From Mycolicibacterium tokaiense (GTDB taxonomy: Bacteria > Actinomycetota > Actinomycetes > Mycobacteriales > Mycobacteriaceae), in contig NZ_AP022600.1 in assembly GCF_010725885.1 (NCBI RefSeq), positions 4,154,001 to 4,218,000 of the forward strand: 64,000 nucleotides of DNA, read 5' to 3'. The translations under genes and the position numbers were made by a program. Positions 1 to 7,434 of this stretch are shown in pieces. The notes beneath the pieces were generated by a model. The model had not been told where the DNA came from, ran no database searches, and worked only from the letters and a program-made list of their open reading frames with translations. How positions within the stretch are numbered: position 1 is the stretch's first letter; the number at the start of each line of letters is the position of its first letter.

Positions 1-39
1 TCGCTCGTCCTCGTTGAGGTATTCGTGGCCTTCGGGCAC
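1..39 (-). CDS. 5' end of a divergent unidentified gene (partial)
   Basis: On the minus strand a GTG codon at 39 follows a good Shine-Dalgarno GGAGGG (46-51) with a 6-nt gap, and the frame stays open to the window edge, encoding MPEGHEYLNEDER. Thirteen residues do not identify a family. An acidic N-terminus of this kind, divergent from an amine-catabolism operon, would fit an amino acid/amine permease of the APC family, but that is a guess. The start call rests only on the ribosome binding site and the open frame. Confidence 0.4.
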   Translation of the reverse strand, partial: MPEGHEYLNEDER

Positions 40-187
40 CGTAAACCCTCCTTGGTGTACAGGTGGAGGCCCTGTGACCCGGGTCTCACTGAAGGGCACG
101 ATAAGCCCGCCAATGGTCTGGTGTCCTACCTTTGGGTGACACAAATCGGTGAAATTTCGGGGTGAATCAGGCGGTGATCGTTATCCA

Positions 188-1573
188 ATGGTTGACTTTG
201 CGGTCATGGGCGTGAATTCAGGACTGTTGTCCCAGCGCGAGCTGGAAGAGCTGGTGGCTGCCGGCGACATCGACACCGTGATCGTGGCGTTCGCCGACAT
301 GCAGGGCCGGCTGACGGGCAAGCGGATCTCGGCGCGGCTGTTCGTCGATGATGTCGCCGCGCACGGGGCCGAGTGCTGCAACTACCTGCTGGCTGTGGAC
401 GTCGACAACAACACCGTCGACGGGTACGCCATCTCCAGCTGGGAAACCGGGTACGGCGACATGGTGATGACGCCGGACTTCTCCACCCTGCGCCTGCTGC
501 CGTGGCAACCCGGTACCGCCCTAGTGATGGCCGATCTGTCCTGGACCTCCGGCGAACCGGTGGTGCAGGCCCCGCGCAGCATCCTGAACACGCAGTTGGC
601 CCGCCTCGCCGACCGCGGACTCGACGCCGTGGCCGCCACCGAGCTGGAATTCATGGTCTTCGACAACACGTTCCGGGACGCCTGGAAAGCGGGCTACCGG
701 GGGCTGACGCCGGCGACGGACTACAACATCGACTACGCGATGCTGGCGTCCACCCGCATGGAGCCGCTGCTGCGCGACATCCGCCTCGGCATGGAGGGGG
801 CGGGTATGTACTGCGAGGGCGTCAAGGGGGAGTGCAACCTCGGTCAGCAGGAGATCGGTTTCCGCTACGACCATGCCCGCACCACCTGCGACAACCACAC
901 GATCTACAAGAACGGCGCCAAGGAGATCGCCGACCAGCACGGCAAGAGCCTGACGTTCATGGCGAAGTTCGACGAGCGTGAAGGCAACAGCTGCCACATC
1001 CACATCTCGTTCCGGGGCACCGACGGTTCGGCTGTGTTCGCCGATGACGCCGACCCGCTGGGCATGTCGTCGATGTTCCGCAGTTTCGTCGCAGGCCAGC
1101 TGGCCACGCTGCGCGAGATGACGCTGTTCTACGCGCCGAACATCAACTCCTACAAGCGTTTTGTCGACGGGAGCTTTGCGCCCACGGCCATCGCCTGGGG
1201 GCTGGACAACCGCACCTGCGCTCTGCGCGTGGTGGGTCACGGCCCGGGCATGCGGATGGAATGCCGAGCACCGGGAGGAGACGTCAACCAGTACCTGGCC
1301 GTGGCCGCCCTGATCGCCGGTGGCCTGCACGGGATCGACGCCGGCCTGGAACTCGAGGAGCCGACGTCGGGCAACGCGTACACCGGCGGGGCGGACCGGC
1401 TGCCCACCACCCTCGGTGAGGCCGCGGCGTTGTTCGAACAGTCCACGGTGGCGCGCGAGGCCTTCGGTGACGAGGTGGTGGAGCACTACCTCAACAACGC
1501 CAGAGTGGAGCTGAAGGCCTACAACTCGACAGTCACCGACTGGGAGCGGGTGCGTGGTTTTGAACGTCTCTAA
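188..1573 (+). CDS. glnA4: Glutamine synthetase-like gamma-glutamyl-amine ligase (GlnA4-like)
   Basis: Glutamine synthetase fold of about 461 residues. Visible marks are the metal-binding stretch ATELEFMVFD, the NSCHIHISF block, the substrate loop NGAKEIADQHGKS and GGDVNQY near the C-terminus. It lacks the C-terminal adenylylation region of GlnA1-type enzymes. In actinobacteria such paralogs attach glutamate to polyamines or ethanolamine rather than to ammonia. The next genes encode a gamma-glutamyl hydrolase and an aldehyde dehydrogenase, which supports an ATP-dependent gamma-glutamylation route for amine use. The start is uncertain: GTG 149, ATG 188, ATG 206 and GTG 212 are in frame and none has a clear Shine-Dalgarno; the M. 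tuberculosis homolog as I recall it favours a start at or after 188. The substrate is inferred. Confidence 0.82.
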   Translation: MVDFAVMGVNSGLLSQRELEELVAAGDIDTVIVAFADMQGRLTGKRISARLFVDDVAAHGAECCNYLLAVDVDNNTVDGYAISSWETGYGDMVMTPDFSTLRLLPWQPGTALVMADLSWTSGEPVVQAPRSILNTQLARLADRGLDAVAATELEFMVFDNTFRDAWKAGYRGLTPATDYNIDYAMLASTRMEPLLRDIRLGMEGAGMYCEGVKGECNLGQQEIGFRYDHARTTCDNHTIYKNGAKEIADQHGKSLTFMAKFDEREGNSCHIHISFRGTDGSAVFADDADPLGMSSMFRSFVAGQLATLREMTLFYAPNINSYKRFVDGSFAPTAIAWGLDNRTCALRVVGHGPGMRMECRAPGGDVNQYLAVAALIAGGLHGIDAGLELEEPTSGNAYTGGADRLPTTLGEAAALFEQSTVAREAFGDEVVEHYLNNARVELKAYNSTVTDWERVRGFERL

Positions 1574-2309
1574 ACCTGTACTCGGACTGACCACCTACCT
1601 GCAGCAGGCCCAAACCGGGGTCTGGGATGTACTGGCCAGCTTCCTGCCGGCGATCTACCTCGAGGGCGTCACCCGGGCCGGCGGGATTGCCACCCTGCTG
1701 CCGCCGCAACCGGTCGACGAGACGGTGGCCGCGCGGGTGCTCGACGGCCTCGACGGGCTGATCATCACCGGCGGCCGGGATGTGAACCCGGCTGCCTACG
1801 GCCACGGCGCCCACCCCACCACCGATGCGCCCGCGCTGGAACGCGACGCCTGGGAATTCGCGCTGCTGCGTGGGGCTTTGGCGCGCAACATGCCGGTGCT
1901 GGGCATCTGCCGCGGCGCCCAGGTGCTCAACGTCGCACTCGGCGGCACGCTGCACCAGCACCTGCCCGATGTGCTGGGCCACACCCGCCACCAGGCCGGC
2001 AACGCGGTGTTCACCACCTCGACGGTGCGCACCGTGCCCGGCACCCGGACAGCCGCGCTGATCGGGGAGTCCACCGACGCCCAGTGTTATCACCACCAGG
2101 CCATCAACACGCTGGCTCCCGGGCTGCTCATCAGCGCCCAGGACACCGCCGACGGGGTGATCGAGGCCGTCGAGGTGGACCCCGCCCTGTACCCGCATGC
2201 CTGGGTGGTGGGCGTGCAGTGGCACCCGGAGGAACGGCTCGACGATCTGCGGCTGTTCGCCGGGGTGGTGGCGGCAGCCAGGGAGTACTCAACAGAAAGG
2301 GTGTCATGA
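1554..2309 (+). CDS. Class I glutamine amidotransferase-like hydrolase (peptidase C26, PuuD type)
   Basis: 251 residues. Catalytic triad visible: Cys119 in GICRGAQVLN, and His224 and Glu226 in VQWHPEE. This is the layout of gamma-glutamyl-GABA hydrolase (PuuD), which releases glutamate from a gamma-glutamylated product. The GTG start at 1554 lies inside the end of the ligase gene (20-bp overlap), so the two are probably translationally coupled. Matches the position of M. tuberculosis Rv2859c. A cell-wall or peptide amidase role is possible, but the flanking ligase and aldehyde dehydrogenase argue for the amine pathway. Confidence 0.85.
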   Translation: MVLNVSKPVLGLTTYLQQAQTGVWDVLASFLPAIYLEGVTRAGGIATLLPPQPVDETVAARVLDGLDGLIITGGRDVNPAAYGHGAHPTTDAPALERDAWEFALLRGALARNMPVLGICRGAQVLNVALGGTLHQHLPDVLGHTRHQAGNAVFTTSTVRTVPGTRTAALIGESTDAQCYHHQAINTLAPGLLISAQDTADGVIEAVEVDPALYPHAWVVGVQWHPEERLDDLRLFAGVVAAAREYSTERVS

Positions 2310-3664
2310 GCACGTTGATCAACCCGGCCACCGAGGAGGTGCTGCGCGACGTCGAACAACTCGACGCCGACGCGGTGGACGACGCGGTGGCGCGGGCGCA
2401 GGTGGCCCAGAAGGCCTGGGCCGCCGCCGCACCGGCAGAACGGGCCGCCGCCCTGCGCGCGTTCGCCGCCGCAGTTGATGCGCACGTCGGCGAACTCGCA
2501 GCCCTCGAGGTGGCCAACTCCGGGCACCCCATCGGAGCCGCCGAGTGGGAGGCCGGTGCCGTCCGCGATGTGCTGCAGTTCTACGCAGCCAGCCCGGAAC
2601 GCCTGTCCGGCAGCCAGATTCCCGTCGCCGGTGGGCTCAACGTGACCTTCAACGAGCCCATCGGGGTGGTCGGGGTCATCACCCCGTGGAATTTCCCGAT
2701 GCCCATCGCGTCCTGGGGTTTCGCGCCGGCGCTGGCAGCCGGCAACGCCGTGCTGATCAAACCCGCCGAATGGACGCCGCTGACCACCATCCGCCTCGGC
2801 GAACTGGCCCTCGAGGCCGGGTTGCCCGCCGGTCTGTTCCAGGTGCTGCCCGGCAAGGGCTCGGTGATCGGGGAGCGCTTCGTCACCCATCCGGATGTGC
2901 GCAAGCTCGTCTTCACCGGCTCCACCGAGGTGGGCACCCAGGTGATGGCCAAGGCCGCGAGCCAGGTCAAGCGGGTCACCTTGGAACTCGGCGGCAAGAG
3001 CGCCAACATCGTGTTCGACGACTGCGACCTCGAGCGTGCTGCGGCCACCGCCCCCTACGGCGTGTTCGACAATGCTGGTCAGGACTGCTGCGCACGCAGT
3101 CGGATCCTGGTGCAGCGCAACGTCTTCGACAAGTTCATGGAGCTGCTGGAGCCGGCCGTCAAGGGTGTGGTCGTCGGCGATCCCGCCAACCGGGACACCG
3201 AGATGGGCCCGCTGGTGTCCAAGAAGCACTGGCAGTCGGTGGCCGGGTACGTGCCCGACGACGCACCGGTGGCGTTCCGCGGCAGCGCGCCCAGCGGCCC
3301 GGGCTACTGGTTCCCGCCGACCGTGCTGACCCCGCAGCGCACCGACCGCACGGTCACCGAGGAGATCTTCGGACCGGTGGTGACGGTGCTGCCGTTCGAG
3401 GACGAGGCCGACGCCATCGCGCTGGCCAATGACACCGAATACGGTCTGTCCGGCTCCATCTGGACCGACAACCTGTCCCGGGCGCTGCGGGTGTCGCGTG
3501 CCGTCGAGGCGGGCAACCTCAGCGTCAACTCGCACTCCTCGGTGCGGTACAACACCCCCTTCGGCGGGTTCAAGCAATCCGGTCTCGGTCGCGAGCTGGG
3601 CCCGGACGCGCCACTGCATTTCACCGAAACCAAGAACGTCTTCATCGCGATCGGAGAGAAGTAA
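2306..3664 (+). CDS. aldC: NAD(P)-dependent aldehyde dehydrogenase
   Basis: 452 residues from ATG 2306, which overlaps the stop of the preceding gene in an ATGA. Full aldehyde dehydrogenase fold: the PWNFP nucleotide-binding stretch (about 127-131), the FTGSTEVG loop, general base Glu227 in TLELGGKS, nucleophile Cys261 in NAGQDC, and EIFGPV near the C-terminus. In gamma-glutamyl pathways this enzyme oxidises the aldehyde formed after amine oxidation, before the hydrolase removes glutamate. An open frame extends upstream to 2084 but lies within the hydrolase gene. Positional match to Rv2858c. Confidence 0.88.
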   Translation: MSTLINPATEEVLRDVEQLDADAVDDAVARAQVAQKAWAAAAPAERAAALRAFAAAVDAHVGELAALEVANSGHPIGAAEWEAGAVRDVLQFYAASPERLSGSQIPVAGGLNVTFNEPIGVVGVITPWNFPMPIASWGFAPALAAGNAVLIKPAEWTPLTTIRLGELALEAGLPAGLFQVLPGKGSVIGERFVTHPDVRKLVFTGSTEVGTQVMAKAASQVKRVTLELGGKSANIVFDDCDLERAAATAPYGVFDNAGQDCCARSRILVQRNVFDKFMELLEPAVKGVVVGDPANRDTEMGPLVSKKHWQSVAGYVPDDAPVAFRGSAPSGPGYWFPPTVLTPQRTDRTVTEEIFGPVVTVLPFEDEADAIALANDTEYGLSGSIWTDNLSRALRVSRAVEAGNLSVNSHSSVRYNTPFGGFKQSGLGRELGPDAPLHFTETKNVFIAIGEK

Positions 3665-3666
3665 CG

Positions 3667-4440
3667 ATGGATCTGACCCAGCGACTGGCCGGCAAGGTCG
3701 CCGTCATCACCGGCGGCGCCAGCGGAATCGGTCTGGCCACCGCCAAGCGGATGCGGGCCGAGGGGGCCACCATCGTCATCGGGGACATCGACCCGTCGAC
3801 CGGCAAGAGTGTGGCCGAGGACCTCAATGGGACCTTCGTCAAGGTCGACGTGTCCGATCAGGCCGAGGTCGACGCCCTGTTCGACACCGCGGCCGAGACG
3901 CACGGCTCGGTGGACATCGCGTTCAACAACGCCGGCATCAGCCCGCCCGAGGACGACCTGATCGAGGTCACCGGGATCGACGCCTGGGACCGGGTGCAGG
4001 ACATCAACCTCAAGTCGGTGTTCTTCTGCTGCAAAGCCGCTCTGCGGCACATGGTTCCGGCGCAGAAGGGCGCGATCGTCAACACCGCCTCGTTCGTCGC
4101 GGTGATGGGGTCGGCCACGTCCCAGATCTCCTACACCGCGTCCAAGGGCGGGGTGCTGGCGATGTCGCGCGAACTCGGGGTCCAGTACGCGCGGCAGGGC
4201 ATCCGGGTCAACGCGCTGTGCCCCGGGCCGGTGAACACCCCGTTGCTGCAGGAACTCTTCGCCAAGGATCCCGAGCGGGCCGCCCGCCGGTTGGTGCACG
4301 TGCCGGTGGGCCGGTTCGCCGAGCCGGAGGAGCTGGCTGCCGCGGTCGCCTTCCTGGCGTCTGACGATGCGTCCTTCATCACCGCGTCGACGTTCCTGGT
4401 CGACGGCGGGATCAGCGGCCACTACGTCACCCCGCTCTGA
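3667..4440 (+). CDS. Short-chain dehydrogenase/reductase (SDR)
   Basis: 257 residues, classical SDR length. Cofactor motif TGGASGIG (15-22), NNAG (87-90), and catalytic Ser142, Tyr156 and Lys160 in the YTASK motif. The C-terminal TASTFLVDGG block is typical. Two bases separate it from the aldehyde dehydrogenase, so it is in the same operon. It probably oxidises an alcohol or amino-alcohol intermediate; the substrate is not readable from sequence. Positional match to Rv2857c. Confidence 0.88.
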   Translation: MDLTQRLAGKVAVITGGASGIGLATAKRMRAEGATIVIGDIDPSTGKSVAEDLNGTFVKVDVSDQAEVDALFDTAAETHGSVDIAFNNAGISPPEDDLIEVTGIDAWDRVQDINLKSVFFCCKAALRHMVPAQKGAIVNTASFVAVMGSATSQISYTASKGGVLAMSRELGVQYARQGIRVNALCPGPVNTPLLQELFAKDPERAARRLVHVPVGRFAEPEELAAAVAFLASDDASFITASTFLVDGGISGHYVTPL

Positions 4441-4444
4441 CGAC

Positions 4445-5176
4445 ATGAGCGCCGACCCGGACGTCCCGTACTCAGCAGAGGCCAGCGACGCCCTGCTGCG
4501 TCCGGTGCGTCCGGGCAACGCGTTCGAGGACACCGTGGAGCGGCTGCTGCAGACCATCCGGCTCGGCGTGCTGGCGCCGGGGGAGTCGCTGCCGCCGGAG
4601 CGTGAACTCGCGGTGCGCCTGGGCGTCAGCCGCGACACCGTGCGTGAGGCCATCAAGTCGCTGGCCGAGGCCGGTTACCTGGTGTCGCGACGTGGTCGCT
4701 ACGGCGGTACGTTCCTGGCCGAGCAACTGCCTGCACTGCCGGACCGGCACCCCCGGGTGGGCCGTGACGAGATCGATGACGCCCTGCGCCTGCGCGAGAT
4801 CCTGGAGTCCGGCGCCGCCCGGATGGCCGCCGCCCGCACCCTGACGGCCACCGAACGCGAGGAACTGTGGGGCCGGCTGACCGACGTCCGCGATGCTGCG
4901 CTGGAGGACTACCGGAGGCTGGACTCGCGGCTGCACCTGGCGATCGCCGCGGCGGCCGGGTCACCGTCGCTGGTGCCGCTGGTGGCAGAGAACCGGATGC
5001 GGATCAATGTGCTGCTGGACCAGATCCCGCTGCTGGCCCGCAACATCACCCACTCCAATGAGCAGCACGAAGCGATCGTGATCGCCATCCTGGCCGGTGA
5101 CGAGGATCGCGCCGCGGAGGCCATGCGCGCGCATGTCGCGGGCTCGGCAGCCCTGTTACACGGATTCTTGGACTAA
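4445..5176 (+). CDS. GntR/FadR-family transcriptional regulator
   Basis: 243 residues from ATG 4445. The N-terminal winged helix carries the GntR signature (LPPERELAVRLGVSRDTVREA), followed by an all-helical FCD-type effector domain with conserved RxxLE and helix-terminal H residues (DSRLHLAIAAAAGS, NEQHEAIVIAI). It is the last gene of the amine operon and is a likely local, ligand-responsive repressor of it. The gap to the SDR is 4 bp, so it is probably co-transcribed and autoregulated. The ligand is unknown. Confidence 0.85.
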   Translation: MSADPDVPYSAEASDALLRPVRPGNAFEDTVERLLQTIRLGVLAPGESLPPERELAVRLGVSRDTVREAIKSLAEAGYLVSRRGRYGGTFLAEQLPALPDRHPRVGRDEIDDALRLREILESGAARMAAARTLTATEREELWGRLTDVRDAALEDYRRLDSRLHLAIAAAAGSPSLVPLVAENRMRINVLLDQIPLLARNITHSNEQHEAIVIAILAGDEDRAAEAMRAHVAGSAALLHGFLD

Positions 5177-5179
5177 ATT
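5174..5179 (+). promoter_or_regulatory. -10 element (TAAATT) of the ArsR gene
   Basis: TAAATT overlaps the stop codon of the FadR-type gene and lies 8 nt before GTG 5188. This is the TAnnnT spacing of mycobacterial leaderless transcripts. No Shine-Dalgarno precedes the GTG, which supports a leaderless start. Confidence 0.45.
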
Positions 5180-5187
5180 TGATACCC

Positions 5188-5517
5188 GTGACCTCCCCGG
5201 GTGATCAGACGCCGATGCACAGGGCATCGTCCGCGCTGGCCGACGTCGACATCTCGGGGTGGACCCTGCGCTTCGATCTGTTGTCGGACCCGAACCGGTT
5301 GGAGATCCTGCTGGCGTTGCACCGGGCGCCGGGAATCTGTGTGGGTGACCTGGCAGCGGCGCTGGGGCGCTCGGAGAACGCGGTGTCGCAGGCGCTGCGG
5401 ATCCTGCGGCAGCAGGGCTGGGTCACCTCCACCCGGGTGGGTAGGCAGGTCAGCTACAAGCTGGAGGACCACACCGTGCACGACCTGCTGCACTGGATAG
5501 GTGCGGCGCACGGCTGA
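5188..5517 (+). CDS. ArsR/SmtB-family metal sensor (probable Ni/Co)
   Basis: 109 residues from GTG 5188 (TTG 5179 would add three). Winged-helix core ICVGDLAAALGRSENAVSQALRILRQQGWV, with Cys51 in the position of the CV motif of metal-sensing ArsR proteins. The last helix has Asp94, His95, His98, His102 and His108, a possible metal site that does not follow the DxH-x10-HxxH pattern of CzrA/NmtR. It stands directly before a cobalt/nickel ECF importer, so the inference is metal-dependent repression of that importer. The family call is firm; the metal is inferred. Confidence 0.85.
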   Translation: MTSPGDQTPMHRASSALADVDISGWTLRFDLLSDPNRLEILLALHRAPGICVGDLAAALGRSENAVSQALRILRQQGWVTSTRVGRQVSYKLEDHTVHDLLHWIGAAHG

Positions 5518-5518
5518 G

Positions 5519-5534
5519 CTGCCCGATCGGGCAG
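5519..5534. repeat. Perfect 16-bp palindrome CTGCCCGATCGGGCAG
   Basis: Perfect dyad beginning 1 bp after the ArsR stop codon and ending 62 bp before the cbiM start. It could be a protein-binding site or a short hairpin attenuating read-through from the sensor gene; there is no following T tract. Confidence 0.5.
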
Positions 5535-5544
5535 GTTGGCGTCC

Positions 5545-5558
5545 TGTTCATATGTACA
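5545..5558. promoter_or_regulatory. Candidate ArsR-type operator TGTTCATATGTACA
   Basis: Fourteen-base dyad with six of seven pairs matched, about 26 bp upstream of the putative cbiM -10. The arm TGTTCATAT resembles half-sites of ArsR/SmtB operators (TGAACA...TGTTCA). Position and AT content, against a GC-rich background, suggest the binding site for the adjacent sensor or for KmtR. Confidence 0.4.
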
Positions 5559-5584
5559 ACTAGACAGGTGTTCCCGGTCGGTCT

Positions 5585-5590
5585 TAGGCT
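5585..5590 (+). promoter_or_regulatory. -10 element (TAGGCT) of the cbiM operon
   Basis: TAGGCT followed by exactly six bases and GTG 5597, the geometry of a leaderless mycobacterial mRNA. It supports GTG 5597 as the start rather than ATG 5618. Confidence 0.45.
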
Positions 5591-5596
5591 CGCTCG

Positions 5597-6301
5597 GTGA
5601 CCATCGTCAACCAGGCCATGCACATGAGCGACGGGATCGTCAACGCTCCCGTGTCCATGGGCTTCATCGTGATCGCCGTCGCGGCGCTGGTGGTGTGCGC
5701 GTGGCGGGCCCGGACCGAGCTTGATGAGCGCACGGTGCCGCTGGCCGGCCTGGTGGCGGCCTTCGTCTTCGCCGTCCAGATGGTCAACTTCCCGATCCTG
5801 CCCGGCGTGAGCGGTCACCTGCTCGGCGGGGCGCTGGCCGCAATCCTGGTGGGGCCGTTCACCGGCGCGCTGTGTATCGCCATCGTGCTGGTGGTGCAGG
5901 CACTGCTGTTCGCCGACGGCGGCGTCACCGCACTGGGGACCAACATCGTGAACATGGCGGTGATCGGCGTGGCCGCCGGGTACGGCACCGCCGCCCTGCT
6001 CTACGCCGTGGTGAAACGGCGCCACGCCGGTTCGGTGCCCGCCATCGGTGCCATCGCCTTCGTCTCTGCGGTGGTCGGAACGGTCTGCGCAGCACTGGGA
6101 TTCGTGCTGGAGTACGCCGTCGGCGGGGCCGCGCAGGCGTCGCTGGGCACGGTGGCGGCCTACATGTCCGGCACCCACGTGCTGATCGGAATCGGTGAAG
6201 GCGTGATCACCGCGCTGACGGTGATGGCGGTGGTACGGGCCCGCCCCGATCTGGTGTACCTGCTGCGCGCGGCCCGCCGGGACCAGAAGGTCGACGCATG
6301 A
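5597..6301 (+). CDS. cbiM: ECF transporter substrate-binding membrane subunit CbiM/NikM
   Basis: 234 residues, hydrophobic with about six or seven membrane segments. It contains MHMSDGI (residues 8-14), the Met-His-x-x-(D/E)-G signature in which the free Met and the His bind Ni(II) or Co(II) in this family. Later LPGVSGHLLGG carries the conserved metal-site histidine of CbiM (P-G-x-S-GH). GTG 5597 has a leaderless-type promoter; ATG 5618 would place Met-His at the true N-terminus as in most homologs. If 5597 is used, the first seven residues must be removed or the N-terminal site is altered. First gene of cbiM-N-Q-O. Confidence 0.88.
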   Translation: MTIVNQAMHMSDGIVNAPVSMGFIVIAVAALVVCAWRARTELDERTVPLAGLVAAFVFAVQMVNFPILPGVSGHLLGGALAAILVGPFTGALCIAIVLVVQALLFADGGVTALGTNIVNMAVIGVAAGYGTAALLYAVVKRRHAGSVPAIGAIAFVSAVVGTVCAALGFVLEYAVGGAAQASLGTVAAYMSGTHVLIGIGEGVITALTVMAVVRARPDLVYLLRAARRDQKVDA

Positions 6302-6654
6302 CCACGACCGCACGCGCGCAGGGCAAGACATTCTGGATCGCCTTCGCGGTGGTGACCCTGCTGATCGCCGGTGTGGTCTCCTACTTCGCCAGCTCGCAGC
6401 CCGACGGCCTGGACTCGGCCACGCTGCAGGGCTGTGAGGTGGTGCAGACCGCCGAGGGTGAGGAGCTCACGGGCTCCTGCATCGCGCAGTCGGCCACCGA
6501 CCACTCCCTCGAGCATTCACCGCTGGCCGACTACACGGTCGCAGGCGGGGAGAACACCGGCGGGCTGGCCGGGATCATCGGGGTGGCGGTCACCCTGACC
6601 CTGGCGTTCGGGGCGTTCTGGTTGATCGCCCGCAGCCGCAAGTCGAAGGGCTGA
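6298..6654 (+). CDS. cbiN: PDGLE-domain membrane protein (CbiN-like accessory subunit)
   Basis: 118 residues; ATG overlaps the cbiM stop (ATGA). Two membrane segments (about residues 11-31 and 88-111) flank an external loop with PDGLDSATLQGC and HSPLADYTV, the PDGLE-domain signature. In cobalt/nickel ECF systems CbiN or PDGLE proteins help load the metal into CbiM. Assignment by domain signature and by its place between cbiM and cbiQ. Confidence 0.85.
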   Translation: MTTTARAQGKTFWIAFAVVTLLIAGVVSYFASSQPDGLDSATLQGCEVVQTAEGEELTGSCIAQSATDHSLEHSPLADYTVAGGENTGGLAGIIGVAVTLTLAFGAFWLIARSRKSKG

Positions 6655-6657
6655 GCG

Positions 6658-7434
6658 GTGGGCGCGGGCCACGCTCACCCGCTCTACCGGCACGCCGGCG
6701 GGCCGCTGCACCGGTTACCGGCCGAGGTCAAAGTGGTGGCCCTGGTGGTCTTCGTCCTGGCCGTCGTCGCCGCCCCCCGGCAGATGCTCTGGCCCTATGC
6801 GATGTTCGCGGCAGTGCTGGTGGCGGTGTGGGCGGTGGGCCGGATCCCGCTGCGCTGGATCCTGCCCCGAATGCTGATCGAGGCGCCGTTCGTGGTGCTG
6901 GCGGTGCTGCTGCCGTTCTCCGAGGGCGGCGAGCGCATCACGGTGGCCGGCCTGCAGCTGTCCGTTGCGGGGCTGTGGGCGGCGTGGGGGATCGTCATCA
7001 AGGGCACCCTGGGTGTGGCGGCGTCGCTGACGCTGGCTGCCAGCACCACCGCTGCCGAGCTGCCCCTGGCGCTGAGCCGGTTGGGGGTGCCCGCCATGAT
7101 GACCTCTGTGCTGGTGTTGATGATCCGCTACGTCGATCTGCTGGCGGCCGAGCTGGCCCGGATGCGGATGGCGCGGGTGTCGCGGGGCGACTCGCCGCGC
7201 GCGCTGCATCAGGCCGGCGCCATCGCCAAGGGCGTGGGGGCGCTGTTCCTACGGTCCTACGAGCGCGGTGAGCGGGTCTACGTGGCCATGCTGTCGCGCG
7301 GATTCGACGGGCGGATGCCGGAACTTGCCGGGGTCGCGGCGGTGCCGAGAGCCACCACCACGCAGTGGACGTTGGCGCTGCTGCCCGCGGCCGCCGGGGT
7401 GGCCGTGGCAGGCAGTGCGTGGGTGCTGCGATGA
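6658..7434 (+). CDS. cbiQ: ECF transporter transmembrane coupling subunit CbiQ
   Basis: 258 residues, GTG start 3 bp after the cbiN gene. Several hydrophobic helices in the first half, then the cytoplasmic coupling helices with Ala-Arg-Gly-type motifs (MARVSRGDS; AMLSRGFDGRMPE) that dock onto the ATPases. Family T-component of cobalt ECF transporters. The order and tight spacing with cbiM, cbiN and cbiO support one operon. Confidence 0.88.
   Translation: MGAGHAHPLYRHAGGPLHRLPAEVKVVALVVFVLAVVAAPRQMLWPYAMFAAVLVAVWAVGRIPLRWILPRMLIEAPFVVLAVLLPFSEGGERITVAGLQLSVAGLWAAWGIVIKGTLGVAASLTLAASTTAAELPLALSRLGVPAMMTSVLVLMIRYVDLLAAELARMRMARVSRGDSPRALHQAGAIAKGVGALFLRSYERGERVYVAMLSRGFDGRMPELAGVAAVPRATTTQWTLALLPAAAGVAVAGSAWVLR

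Noticed and set aside
5518..5596. Possible cobalamin riboswitch before cbiM
   Set aside because: The gap is only about 80 bases, the transcript is probably leaderless and no B12-box-like sequence is visible.
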